Of a stretch of 64,000 nt of DNA, positions 1-8,491 are shown one piece after another (the first letter of the stretch is position 1; each line of letters starts with the position of its first letter). A program made the position numbers and the translations under genes. The stretch spans positions 129,000 to 192,999 of the forward strand of contig NZ_FMYY01000011.1 of the NCBI RefSeq assembly GCF_900101595.1, read 5' to 3'. This DNA comes from Paenibacillus sp. cl123. GTDB taxonomy: Bacteria; Bacillota; Bacilli; Paenibacillales; NBRC-103111. The notes beneath the pieces are model-generated. The model was not told the origin of the DNA, ran no database searches, and saw only the letters and a list, made by a program, of their open reading frames with translations.

Positions 1-2800
1 AAGCGGCATAGCTTTCACCAAATTCGCTGCTGGAGCTGGCTGTGCCGTATGCACTTTCGTTGCCGGTCATGGCGGGAATAATATTATATTCAATAGTCCC
101 CGCATCATCGCCCTCTGTCATTTCGATTTCGCCGATACTGGTATACCAGTGGCCGTTGTTTTGCTGGATATTGATTCTGTAGTCCGAATAGCTGCCCACG
201 TTCTGAACGTTGAAGCTCTTAAACTCCCTAAGACTCCAGTCCGTCACATTGGTTTCCGTGGCCAGCACATTCCAGCGGATACCATTAAAGCCTTCAAATG
301 TCCAAGCCTTAGGAGAGGCTTGAATCGCGGTAATTTCATTCCGTGGCAGAATCTTATAGGACACGACCTGCTTAGGCGTAGGGAATTGGAAAGCGAGCCA
401 GCCTTCCGCTACTCCGTTCGTAATCCAGGCATGCTCCAGATCCAGGTGATCGAATGCTTTGTACGGCGCGTAGTTGTCGCCAAAATAACTGCTCGCACTC
501 GCCGTTCCATCCGGCGAAATGTTCTGCGACATGACCGGAATAATATTTTGGTCGCCCCACAGGTTATAGATTTTATTGACCGTACGCTTGGACTGATTGC
601 CATTGGCATCATACGTATAGGCAAACCGGTACTTCTGTTCGTCCTGGAAAAACGTTTGCCACTGCAATCTGTTGGACGCATCATACTTGTATTGCGCACG
701 ATTCAGCAAATAATCGAAAGAAACCGGCTTGCCCACGCTTCCGTCTTTTACGATTGCAGCACGTATCCGGGTATCCTTGGCAATCGGGATCGGCGTTCCG
801 CTGTACAGTTGCCCGGCATGCATCGACGGCTCTCTGCCGTCTACCGTATACAGAATCGAATCCGCGTGCTCAGCGCTAAGGCTTACTTCCGTCTCTTCCT
901 CCAATAGACCTGGCGCAACATTGGTACGGATAAGACTAGGCTGAGTCCAGGCTCGCTGCTTGACTTGAGGGTAGGCCCACAAGTAAATCTCGGCAAAATT
1001 CATATTGATGCCGTCACTGATAGCTTGATCGATATTTTTCCAGATAGAATCGTTGTTCGTGGAATCCGCGCCTGCCAGGTAATGAATCTGGTTCGCCGGG
1101 TAATGCAGCTTTCGCTGCGCTACGGTCAACGCCTGACGATGTTTCTCCATGTTGTTGGCAATCAGATAGTCATAATCCTCGATCATGAAAAAATCCAGAT
1201 TCGGATACTGCCACTGAGTGATTGGAAAGTTAACGATGCCCATCATAGGAGGAGCCAACTCGGGATCTACAACAGTCGGTATGAACAGCAGCACGGTAAA
1301 CTGCCCGTTAGGATAGCCGCCTTTTAACGTATCCCTTAGCATAAGTGAGAAATTTCCGTTCTGAGCGCTCAGCCAATTCAACATGGTCTCATGCCCTGAT
1401 ATCGAATCGTACGCAGAATGAAATTCATGCATAGGCTGACCAAATTGCTGCTGGTACAGGTCTTTCGTCGTCTGATCGTAGAACGTGGGCGGACTGCCAG
1501 GCAAGCTGTCCATATACCACCACCAAGGCTCTCCCAACTGGATGATCGGCACCTGCTGATGATCCGCATGAATTTCCGCCAAGCCGAGCACATATTTCTG
1601 ATAGTATGATCGGACCTCTGCGTTGGTAAAGCTCAGCAGCTTCGGTGTCGGCGACCACAATGTTTCCGCAGCTTGCCCGTCCCAGGCTCGTTGCCACCAA
1701 GAAGGAGGCGCATCTACATTCTCCATCGAGATGGATGCGACCACCTTGATGTTCCGCTGTGCCAACAGCTTCACATAACTGCTATACCAGGAAGAGAAGG
1801 CCGTATTAAACGGATGCTCTTGAATCAACTCCATGCCATTCTGGCCATTGTGATGCTTGTCGTAATAATGGGAAGCCCCCACATAGAAATCGACAATTCC
1901 GCCAAAACCCAGCCGGCTATAGTCGCTTACGAGCCGCTCGGGCGTCAGATTGTAGGAGTCGTCATAGCCATCGCTGATCCTGACTTTTCCTACGGGCGGT
2001 ATAGGCTTCTCATCCATCAAAAAGGATTGTCCATACACATGCCAATTGTTGAATTTAATCTTGAAAGGCTTGGATTCCGAAAAGTAAAAAATCTCTTCTT
2101 CGTTGTAGTCGTATTCTTGCGGTACAAAGGCCCACTCCAGCCTTTTGATCTGATTGACAGGGATTTTGACCCATTCCGGATTCGGTATCCAAGCAAATTC
2201 GTTCTCAGCAATCTCCTCTTGTATAAACGGCTCCCAGCCTGCATACAGGTTGTTGAAATCGATTCGTATCTTTCCCGCGCTCCCTGAACCGGTACCGGCT
2301 GTCCGGTTGGCTGGAAAAGAATAAGATATCCCTAGCTCCTGGCTAATGCCCTGCTCCCATACCTCCTGGGGCCGGTCGATTACATAATTCCACAGACGAA
2401 TATAATAAGCCTGATTATCCATCGTCACAACGGTTAGCGTTGGGGCAGGCGTTCCATCCATAGGGACGGCATCCCCGCTAATTTCGTATTCGTATTCCAG
2501 AAGGACGTTCGTGTAGTCCGGGTTGGAAGGGTATTTAAGATCGGGGTGGCTATGAATATCCTCCGTCTCCCAATACATGACATCGAAATCTTTGCTCGTC
2601 CGGAAGTTACCCATTGTTGCAAAATGATGCTCGTCTTCTGTCACAGTCGCTGACATCATGTCATAATTAAAATTGTTAACCATATACTTCGGTTTTAATT
2701 TATAGGCTTGCTCTTCGGTTACGGCCCGCGATTCTCCTCCAAAACAGAACGCAGCCAAAACGGACAACGCGATACACATCCATACGCGACAGGCCATCAT
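1..2800 (-). CDS. Large secreted multidomain protein (TIM-barrel-like, chitobiase-C-like, YD repeat, F5/8C-like), 3' end outside window
   Basis: The frame stays open from an ATG at 2800 to the left edge, giving 933 codons with the C-terminus missing. That ATG overlaps the TGA of the upstream gene (ATGA), so translation is probably coupled. The N-terminus is a signal peptide of about 25 residues. A middle region near residues 255-420, with runs such as LGFGGIVDFYVG and LGEPWWWYMD, looks like a TIM barrel of glycosidase type, but I see no certain catalytic pair. Around residues 640-690 there is a chitobiase/hexosaminidase C-terminal-like module (ILYTVDGREPS). A YD (RHS-type) repeat follows (YKYDASNRL, then YTYDANGN) near 700-740. 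After that comes an F5/8C-like galactose-binding module at about 750-890, and a second one starts near 895. It is probably a secreted or surface carbohydrate-binding protein. The substrate is unknown. Confidence 0.75.
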   Translation of the reverse strand, partial: MMACRVWMCIALSVLAAFCFGGESRAVTEEQAYKLKPKYMVNNFNYDMMSATVTEDEHHFATMGNFRTSKDFDVMYWETEDIHSHPDLKYPSNPDYTNVLLEYEYEISGDAVPMDGTPAPTLTVVTMDNQAYYIRLWNYVIDRPQEVWEQGISQELGISYSFPANRTAGTGSGSAGKIRIDFNNLYAGWEPFIQEEIAENEFAWIPNPEWVKIPVNQIKRLEWAFVPQEYDYNEEEIFYFSESKPFKIKFNNWHVYGQSFLMDEKPIPPVGKVRISDGYDDSYNLTPERLVSDYSRLGFGGIVDFYVGASHYYDKHHNGQNGMELIQEHPFNTAFSSWYSSYVKLLAQRNIKVVASISMENVDAPPSWWQRAWDGQAAETLWSPTPKLLSFTNAEVRSYYQKYVLGLAEIHADHQQVPIIQLGEPWWWYMDSLPGSPPTFYDQTTKDLYQQQFGQPMHEFHSAYDSISGHETMLNWLSAQNGNFSLMLRDTLKGGYPNGQFTVLLFIPTVVDPELAPPMMGIVNFPITQWQYPNLDFFMIEDYDYLIANNMEKHRQALTVAQRKLHYPANQIHYLAGADSTNNDSIWKNIDQAISDGINMNFAEIYLWAYPQVKQRAWTQPSLIRTNVAPGLLEEETEVSLSAEHADSILYTVDGREPSMHAGQLYSGTPIPIAKDTRIRAAIVKDGSVGKPVSFDYLLNRAQYKYDASNRLQWQTFFQDEQKYRFAYTYDANGNQSKRTVNKIYNLWGDQNIIPVMSQNISPDGTASASSYFGDNYAPYKAFDHLDLEHAWITNGVAEGWLAFQFPTPKQVVSYKILPRNEITAIQASPKAWTFEGFNGIRWNVLATETNVTDWSLREFKSFNVQNVGSYSDYRINIQQNNGHWYTSIGEIEMTEGDDAGTIEYNIIPAMTGNESAYGTASSSSEFGESYAA

Positions 2801-3324
2801 GGTTGAGCACCGGCCTTTAATTCATTTTGCTTTTTTGCCACGTCAACCGCATAAAGCTTGTATACCGCTGCAAATTGCTCCTTGGCCTGCCGGTCCTGAG
2901 GATAGTCGCCCAGCAGCTTGGTTGCCAGCTCAAAAGCAGCCGTCGTATCCTGCTGGTCCAATAACCGGGATATCTCCTGGCCATATTGTTCGACGCTCGG
3001 ACGATTCATCTCGGCAGCCGATTCGTTGGCTGATTTCATGGAGAACGTTTGCCTGGCACCTCGGGCAACTGATGGCATGGGGCTGCTGCTCCGCTGCTTC
3101 CAAAGGGCCATGGCCTCCGCATATTGACGGCTCGTTTCCTGTATGCTGGCTTCCTTGCCTTGCGCTGCAGCGGGATCTTGTCCAGGTTGGATTCCTTTGC
3201 TGAGGTGGTAGGCGGACGGCTCCCCAGGTCGGCTTTCTTCCGCAAATGTCAGTTTGGTATAGGCCAGCACCCATACCAGGGATATGGATAGAACAGGGAG
3301 GAGCCATTTCATAGATTTATGCAT
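2797..3324 (-). CDS. Small secreted protein of unknown function
   Basis: This 175-residue protein starts with a clear signal peptide: a charged MHKSMK end, then a hydrophobic stretch ending near residue 28 (TFA). The mature part is Gln/Ala/Glu-rich and mostly helical. Its C-terminal half (about 105-165) resembles one or two TPR-like helical hairpins, which could mediate protein contact. I recognise no catalytic motif. Its TGA overlaps the ATG of the large multidomain secreted protein, so the two are made from one message and may work together outside the cell. An AT-rich region upstream (3325-3590) probably carries the promoter. Confidence 0.7.
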   Translation of the reverse strand: MHKSMKWLLPVLSISLVWVLAYTKLTFAEESRPGEPSAYHLSKGIQPGQDPAAAQGKEASIQETSRQYAEAMALWKQRSSSPMPSVARGARQTFSMKSANESAAEMNRPSVEQYGQEISRLLDQQDTTAAFELATKLLGDYPQDRQAKEQFAAVYKLYAVDVAKKQNELKAGAQP

Positions 3325-3620
3325 CTTTCATTCTCCTTATATGACTTTGGCTTACAGAACAAATTAAATATAATCACATAATAGGACAAACATCATTGAC
3401 TGTTTTTGAAGAATAAAGTCGAATTTTATCGAAACATCGTATTCTAAATGTTTTTTTATAATATGTTCCCCTTATACCTGACTCATCTTCACAATTTAGG
3501 CATTTAGACTTACCATTCATCCCTCAGCATCTCCCCCCGCCCCCTCACATACACTAATACAAGCACTCCAGCTATCGCTGCCGCCTCATTTACTTGCGAA
3601 ATGAAAGGATGGACCCCCGC
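3325..3620. other. AT-rich divergent intergenic region
   Basis: The region lies between the reverse-strand secreted-protein operon and the forward-strand uppP. It is markedly AT-rich from about 3350 to 3490, as expected for divergent promoters, but I could not fix a convincing -35/-10 pair. No gene, repeat or terminator was seen. Confidence 0.4.
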
Positions 3621-4451
3621 ATGAATCTCTGGGAAATATTAGTCGCCATCGTGTTAGGCTTTGTGGAAGGCATGACCGAGTTCGCTCCGATCTCGTCGAC
3701 AGGGCATATGATTATCGTGGACGATCTGATCTTCCAGTCCAAGCAATTATTCTCCGCACCTGTGGCCAATACGTTCAAGGTCGTTATCCAGTTGGGCTCG
3801 ATCCTGGCGGTCGTTGTCGTCTTCAAGGACCGCTTTCTCAATCTGCTCGGGCTGAAGCGGCATATAACGGCCGACCAAAGGCTCGGCGACCGTCTGAAGC
3901 TGACGCAGGTAGTGGTGGGGCTTCTCCCGTTTGGGGTGCTCGGGCTGTTGTTCGAGGATTTTATTGACGAGTATTTGTTTTCCGTACGGACAGTGGTGAT
4001 GGGGCTGCTGCTCGGGGCGGTGCTGATGCTGCTGGCGGATCATTTCCGTCCCAAGCGGGTGAGCGCGAATACGGTCGATCAGATCACGTACAAGCAGGCG
4101 CTTGGCATGGGGCTGTTTCAATGTCTGGCGATGTGGCCGGGGTTCTCCCGTTCGGGTTCGACGATATCCGGGGGCGTGCTGCTGGGCCTCAGCCATAAGG
4201 CGGCGGCGGATTTCACCTTTATTATGGCGGTGCCGGTGATGATGGGGGCAAGCTTCTTGTCTCTGCTGAAAAATTGGGCGTTTATGACGCCGGATGCGCT
4301 GCCGTTCTTTGTCGCCGGGTTTATCAGCGCCTTTTTGTTTGCCTTGCTCTCGATCCGATTTTTCTTAAAGCTGATCCAGCGGGTCAAGCTGGTTCCCTTT
4401 GCTTATTATCGGATTGCCTTGGCTGCGGTAATTTATTGGCTGTATTTTTAG
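3621..4451 (+). CDS. uppP: Undecaprenyl-diphosphatase (UppP/BacA family)
   Basis: This integral membrane phosphatase converts undecaprenyl diphosphate to the monophosphate, recycling the lipid carrier for peptidoglycan and wall polymers. Loss or overproduction in the family alters bacitracin sensitivity. The start at 3621 follows GAAAGGA with suitable spacing and gives 276 residues, the usual family length. An in-frame TTG at 3594 and ATG at 3609 are alternatives. The family signature is intact: the acidic motif EGMTE (residues 16-20) runs into PISSTGH, with His29. The second signature, PGFSRSGSTISGG, lies near residues 173-185. About eight hydrophobic segments are visible. It stands alone, with no operon partner. 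Confidence 0.95.
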   Translation: MNLWEILVAIVLGFVEGMTEFAPISSTGHMIIVDDLIFQSKQLFSAPVANTFKVVIQLGSILAVVVVFKDRFLNLLGLKRHITADQRLGDRLKLTQVVVGLLPFGVLGLLFEDFIDEYLFSVRTVVMGLLLGAVLMLLADHFRPKRVSANTVDQITYKQALGMGLFQCLAMWPGFSRSGSTISGGVLLGLSHKAAADFTFIMAVPVMMGASFLSLLKNWAFMTPDALPFFVAGFISAFLFALLSIRFFLKLIQRVKLVPFAYYRIALAAVIYWLYF

Positions 4452-4766
4452 GATAAGAGCAGCCCGCCGCTGAGTTTTGGCCCTAGGAATAAGGTCATGC
4501 CTGCTGGGGAGGAGCAGCTTACCCTGGGAGGGCAGGGTAGCCCTTCCTGCAGTTGCCCTTGTTCATGCTAGGCCCCTTCGGTCGACGGCCGTCTGGCTCT
4601 CCGTTCTGGCGGAGGGCTATATGTATGCGGCCGTCCCCATCGCCTCCAACTTACCTCGCATCAACCGAACATTGACCATTGATCATTCCCCTCCCTCTCC
4701 ATAAAATATGGATGCTGCTGGAGAAGCAGACGGCAGGGGAGGAAGTCTATGGATTCATCAAAATCA
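4452..4766. other. Intergenic stretch without recognisable gene
   Basis: The region downstream of uppP holds only short frames with no family resemblance and no good ribosome binding site. I see no clear terminator and no repeat. It ends in the sigma-A promoter at 4767-4795. Confidence 0.4.
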
Positions 4767-4795
4767 TTGACAGACACACGGGCGCACGTTATGAT
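4767..4795 (+). promoter_or_regulatory. Sigma-A promoter for the SLH-like secreted protein
   Basis: A consensus -35 TTGACA (4767-4772) is separated by exactly 17 bases from a TATGAT -10 (4790-4795). The AGGAGG ribosome binding site of the next gene lies about 40 bases downstream at 4837-4842. Confidence 0.75.
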
Positions 4796-4849
4796 TCTAT
4801 CTTATAACCAACTGTTCTAGTAGGAATTATATACATAGGAGGATTACAA

Positions 4850-6337
4850 ACGCGCTTATCCCTCATATCTCCCGTTAACCGCTCCCACAATAAAAAGGAG
4901 GCTTACCGCCCGCCTGCCGGCTGGAAGGTTCTGACGCTTGCCGCTCTACTGTTGGCTTCCGGCGGGACCGGATTTGCCGCCTACGCCCAAAGCAGCGAGT
5001 CTGAAGCGGAAGTTGCGGTATCAGCTTCGGCTCAGACAACCAGTGCCATTGGCGCCGCCAACACCCAAGGCGCGTCCTACGTGCAGGACCGCTTCGGCCT
5101 CAAGCTGACGGCAGCGCCGACGAAAGGCGAAATGGTCGTCGCCGTTGCCCGGCTGCTTGCCGCCAGCCAAACATCGGCCCCTGCTCCGTCTCCGGCACCG
5201 GCCGGCGGGGCGGCTGCCGCCGCCAATCCCTTCTCCGACCTGGCCGCCGACAGCGCGCTGTATGAAGCTGCCGTCGCCCTGCACGGCCAAGGCATCTTGA
5301 GCAGCGGCGCTCTGCAGGGCGATGCCCGGCTGACGCAGGGCACAGCCGTTTACATCGTCCTAAAGGCCGCCGGGCTCAAGGAGCTGGCCTACACCTACCC
5401 GGACGCAAAAACGCAGACGGCCCTCGGCAAGCTCGGTATCGCGGACCGCAGCGTCTACGGGCTAACTCGCCAAGCCAGCCAGGAGCTGGCCGCAGCGGTG
5501 GATACCGGGCTGCTGCCGCAAGCTGCTTTTGATCCAAGCGCCCCGGCTTCCGCCGTATTTGCCGAGGAGCTGCTGGAGCGGCTGCTGTCCGTTCGCGGCG
5601 AAGCGAAGAGGTATATCGGGTCAACGAGCGAGGACGATATTTTCGCCAAGGTGCACGCAGCCTTCGATACGCATAATCTGATCCAGGTGCCCGAGCTGCA
5701 AGCAATAGTCGATGAAGCGCTGAAGCAGGGACTGGTGACCGGGTATAACTTGAAGGACGACCGCTACACCGCTCATTTCGACGAAGCGCGCGCCCTGACG
5801 TACGGCCACAGCGATCTGACGCATGCCATTCAGCTGATCGGCCTGCTGCGCAGCGAGAACCTGCAGGCCAAGGTACAGCTGGAGCCCAAAACATCGGCCT
5901 TCCTTTACTTGAAGGAATGGGGAGAGCCTCAGCAGTCGGATGATTACAAGGTCGTTCAGATCGAAAACGGCAACTATATCGCTTATGCGAAGGAATATGA
6001 TCTGGCCTTCGAGTTTGATACGGTGGAGCAGAAGGACAAGTTCCACAGCGTGATTGAAGCATACGCCAAAAAAGACAGCGACGACGAGCCCGGACTAATC
6101 GCCGGCTCCTGGTGGCAGCCTTTGTACTATTCCTTGCGGAAGCTGCCGGCTTATATCGAGATCGCCAATAACCGGATCGACCAAGGCCATTATTATGCGC
6201 AATCTTTCTCGCTCCCGGAACAATCGGCGGAAATAGCAGAGGGACTGAAGAAGCTTAAGGCCGGCCTCCAGGTAAATTCCTACCGTTTCTGGGTGGACGA
6301 GCCTTTCTACAATTATTTGCTCGGCGAATCCAAGTAG
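4850..6337 (+). CDS. Secreted SLH-like protein with apparent ACG start
   Basis: The frame is open from 4808, but no ATG, GTG or TTG occurs before a TTG at 4952, which lies inside the hydrophobic core of the signal peptide. A strong AGGAGG (4837-4842) stands 7 bases before an in-frame ACG at 4850. Starting there gives a normal signal peptide: a basic stretch with NKK, then WKVLTLAALLLASG, with cleavage near AYAQ. The mature protein of about 450 residues has an Ala/Pro-rich linker and a PFSDLAADSALYEAAVAL segment like the first half of an SLH motif. A C-terminal half of unknown fold follows. It is probably an exported, possibly wall-associated protein. The start is inferred; an ATG-to-ACG change or a sequencing error would explain it equally well. 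Confidence 0.65.
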   Translation, partial: TRLSLISPVNRSHNKKEAYRPPAGWKVLTLAALLLASGGTGFAAYAQSSESEAEVAVSASAQTTSAIGAANTQGASYVQDRFGLKLTAAPTKGEMVVAVARLLAASQTSAPAPSPAPAGGAAAAANPFSDLAADSALYEAAVALHGQGILSSGALQGDARLTQGTAVYIVLKAAGLKELAYTYPDAKTQTALGKLGIADRSVYGLTRQASQELAAAVDTGLLPQAAFDPSAPASAVFAEELLERLLSVRGEAKRYIGSTSEDDIFAKVHAAFDTHNLIQVPELQAIVDEALKQGLVTGYNLKDDRYTAHFDEARALTYGHSDLTHAIQLIGLLRSENLQAKVQLEPKTSAFLYLKEWGEPQQSDDYKVVQIENGNYIAYAKEYDLAFEFDTVEQKDKFHSVIEAYAKKDSDDEPGLIAGSWWQPLYYSLRKLPAYIEIANNRIDQGHYYAQSFSLPEQSAEIAEGLKKLKAGLQVNSYRFWVDEPFYNYLLGESK

Positions 6338-6428
6338 ACAGCGAACTCCGAAGCAAAAGAAGGGTTGAGCAGGCCGGATATCTGTGATATTCTTACGGGA
6401 ACTATTGGGCTGGGGAGGAGTCTTGCTT

Positions 6429-7013
6429 ATGAGTCTTGCAGACGTTAATCCTGTCTTATTAAATATCCCGGAAGAGTTCGAAAGCGCCCGCCTGCTCATC
6501 CGCTCTCCCTTGTGGGGCGACGGCCCCATGGTGAACGAGGCGGTGAAGGAGACTCTGGAGGAGCTGCGTCCCTGGATGCCCTGGGCGCAAAGCGTTCCGA
6601 GTCTGGAAGCTTCCGAAGAGGATATCCGGCGGGCGCGCCTGCGTTTTCTCGAGCGGTCCGATCTGAGACTGCTGCTGCTCGACAAGCATACCGGCCGGCT
6701 GGTCGGCTGCAGCGGGCTTCATCGGATCGATTGGGTGTCTCGCCGATTCGAGATCGGTTACTGGCTCCGCACGTCATGCACGGGAATGGGGTATATGACG
6801 GAGGCTGTCGACGCTATCGAGCAGTTCGCTATCCGCGAGCTGGAAGCTAACCGGATCGAGATCCGCTGCGACAGCCGCAACCTGCGCAGCGCCAAGGTCG
6901 CCGAGCGGTCCGGCTACACGCTGGAGGCTACCCTGCGGTATGATTCCATTGCTATTGACGGCACGCTGCGCAATACGATGATCTTTGCCAAGGTGCGCGG
7001 CGCCGAGTTTTAA
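6429..7013 (+). CDS. GNAT N-acetyltransferase (RimJ/RimL-like)
   Basis: This is a cytosolic acetyltransferase of 194 residues from the ATG at 6429, which is preceded by GGGGAGGAG at good spacing. An in-frame ATG at 6384 lacks such a site. The layout follows the ribosomal-protein-alanine acetyltransferase subfamily: an N-terminal RLLIRSP strand, a loop with LRPWMPWAQ, and an acetyl-CoA-binding segment that includes GMGYMTEAV. The C-terminal part has NLRSAKVAERSGY, the usual N-x-x-S helix. Family members transfer acetyl groups to protein N-termini or to small amines; the substrate here is unknown. The gene is followed by a hexamer repeat and a long hairpin terminator. Confidence 0.88.
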   Translation: MSLADVNPVLLNIPEEFESARLLIRSPLWGDGPMVNEAVKETLEELRPWMPWAQSVPSLEASEEDIRRARLRFLERSDLRLLLLDKHTGRLVGCSGLHRIDWVSRRFEIGYWLRTSCTGMGYMTEAVDAIEQFAIRELEANRIEIRCDSRNLRSAKVAERSGYTLEATLRYDSIAIDGTLRNTMIFAKVRGAEF

Positions 7014-7048
7014 CGCGGCATGCTTGTCTAAGAGCGGGCAAAGCCGAC

Positions 7049-7139
7049 GCTTTTGCTTTTGCTTTTGCTTTTGCTTTTGCTTTTGCTTTTGCTTCTGCTC
7101 TGCTTTTGCTTCTGCTTTTGCTTCTGCTTTTGCTTCAGC
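7049..7139 (+). repeat. GCTTTT hexanucleotide tandem repeat
   Basis: Seven perfect GCTTTT units run from 7049 to 7090 and are followed by a degenerate tract alternating GCTTTT and GCTTCT to about 7139. The repeat begins 36 bases after the GNAT stop codon. It is open in several frames only because of its simple composition and is not taken as coding. A tract of this purity is prone to slippage. Confidence 0.85.
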
Positions 7140-7208
7140 TTGGCGTACATCGGCGGCCAGTTGGGTACATGCACAAGCGCCGGACTAAGCGCGCACAACT
7201 ACCGGCAT

Positions 7209-7260
7209 AACAAACAAGCAGTCTGCGCCTCGCATCACGAGGCCAGACTGCTTGTTTGTT
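7209..7260. terminator. Long bidirectional terminator hairpin
   Basis: A perfect 17-bp inverted repeat (7209-7225 with 7244-7260) encloses a second 6-bp stem (7227-7232 with 7238-7243) and a 5-base loop. T-rich sequence follows on both strands. It separates the convergent GNAT gene and Gfo/Idh/MocA gene. Confidence 0.85.
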
Positions 7261-7305
7261 TGCCTACCTCAGCCGTATCGGCTTCGGACCGTCGTTCACC
7301 CTATC

Positions 7306-8388
7306 TTACTGCTGATACACCTGAGGGTTCTGTCTGCGGCACTCTTCCATGACCAGCATCTGCTGGCGCACCTGCTGTGGGGTTACCTCAAGCGGAGCGC
7401 CGTCCACCAGATGGCGATGCAGCATCAGATACAGCTGCACGGTCATGTAGTCCATCATATTTTGTCCGCTTGGCAGATTTATCTCCCATGTATCCGTATG
7501 CCAGTTCAGCGTCTCCGAGCAATAGGTTGGAAGGCCTTCGGCCGTTACGAGCGGCTCGCGGACAAGCTTTTGCTCCGGCGCTTCCTCTTCCTTGAAATAT
7601 TTCCACTCCAGCTTCTCCATGCTGCCGTGCAGGCCGCCGCGCGTCCCCTGTACGATGAACGTGTCCCGCGGATACGCGCTGCAGGACGAAATCTCCAGGT
7701 CGATCGTCGGCCGTCCCTGACCGCGCAGGATCAGCTTGACGTAATCTTCCGCATCGCCGAACGTATTCGCCCGATCCATCACGCACGTAATATCCGGCAT
7801 AACATCCGTTCCGAAAAATTGCAGCGCCTGGTCCACCGGATGTGGACCTGTATTCATCAGATTCCCGCCGTTGTTCGCCTGCAGCGTCTGCCAGTCCCAG
7901 CGGCGCGCGAAGTTGTTGTTCGTGAAGTCGATTTGCACGATACGGCCGAGCACGCCCGATTCGATCACCTTGCGGATCTGCGTAAAGGCAGGCTGAAAGC
8001 GGGAATTTTGAAATACAGCCAGCGTAGCGCCCGATTGCTGCGAAGCGGCGATCAGCTCGTCGACCTCTTCCGCCGTCTTGGCAAGCGGCTTCTCGCACAA
8101 TACATTGATTCCGCGGTTCAGCAGCTCCAGCGTAATTTCGAAGTGCAGGTGGCTTGGCGAAGCATTGACTACCAGATCCAGCTGCTCCTGTTCGACCATC
8201 TCCTGCCAGCTGGAGTAGGCGTTGCAGCCGTACTCTTGCTTAGCCAGCTCCTGGCGGTCCGGGATGGAGTCGGCGATGGCCGCAATCCGATAATGCTCCG
8301 GCATCTTGACCAGCCTTTGTCCATGAATATTTCTGCCGCTTCTACCTTGTCCGATAATACCCAGCTTGATGATGCGATCCTGTGCCAT
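7306..8388 (-). CDS. Gfo/Idh/MocA family NAD(P)-dependent oxidoreductase
   Basis: This is a cytosolic sugar or inositol dehydrogenase-like protein of about 360 residues. The ATG at 8388 lies 9 bases after AGAGGG and is preferred over a TTG at 8397. The N-terminal Rossmann fold shows GIIGQGRSG. The family signature EKPLAKT follows at about residue 97. The C-terminal alpha/beta domain includes GGNLMNTGPHPVDQAL, with the conserved D-x-x-x-H-type substrate region in the form GPHPVDQ. It is the last gene of a reverse-strand cluster with an AraC regulator and a xylose-isomerase-like TIM-barrel protein, so it probably oxidises a sugar or cyclitol in that pathway. The substrate cannot be read from sequence. 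Confidence 0.9.
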   Translation of the reverse strand: MAQDRIIKLGIIGQGRSGRNIHGQRLVKMPEHYRIAAIADSIPDRQELAKQEYGCNAYSSWQEMVEQEQLDLVVNASPSHLHFEITLELLNRGINVLCEKPLAKTAEEVDELIAASQQSGATLAVFQNSRFQPAFTQIRKVIESGVLGRIVQIDFTNNNFARRWDWQTLQANNGGNLMNTGPHPVDQALQFFGTDVMPDITCVMDRANTFGDAEDYVKLILRGQGRPTIDLEISSCSAYPRDTFIVQGTRGGLHGSMEKLEWKYFKEEEAPEQKLVREPLVTAEGLPTYCSETLNWHTDTWEINLPSGQNMMDYMTVQLYLMLHRHLVDGAPLEVTPQQVRQQMLVMEECRRQNPQVYQQ

Positions 8389-8491
8389 CCTCTTCAACCC
8401 TCTTTCTCCAAATTAAATGCCGTTACGGGTACTATACCCTGTAACGGCATGAAGCTTCTTGCGCTATTTTTATCGGTCAGTTGCAATATTT

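Noticed and set aside
4477..4704. 75-codon open frame downstream of uppP
   Set aside because: There is no convincing ribosome binding site, no domain and no neighbour logic.
7053..7352. Open frame beginning with a poly-leucine run
   Set aside because: It is an artefact of the GCTTTT repeat and continues through a terminator hairpin.
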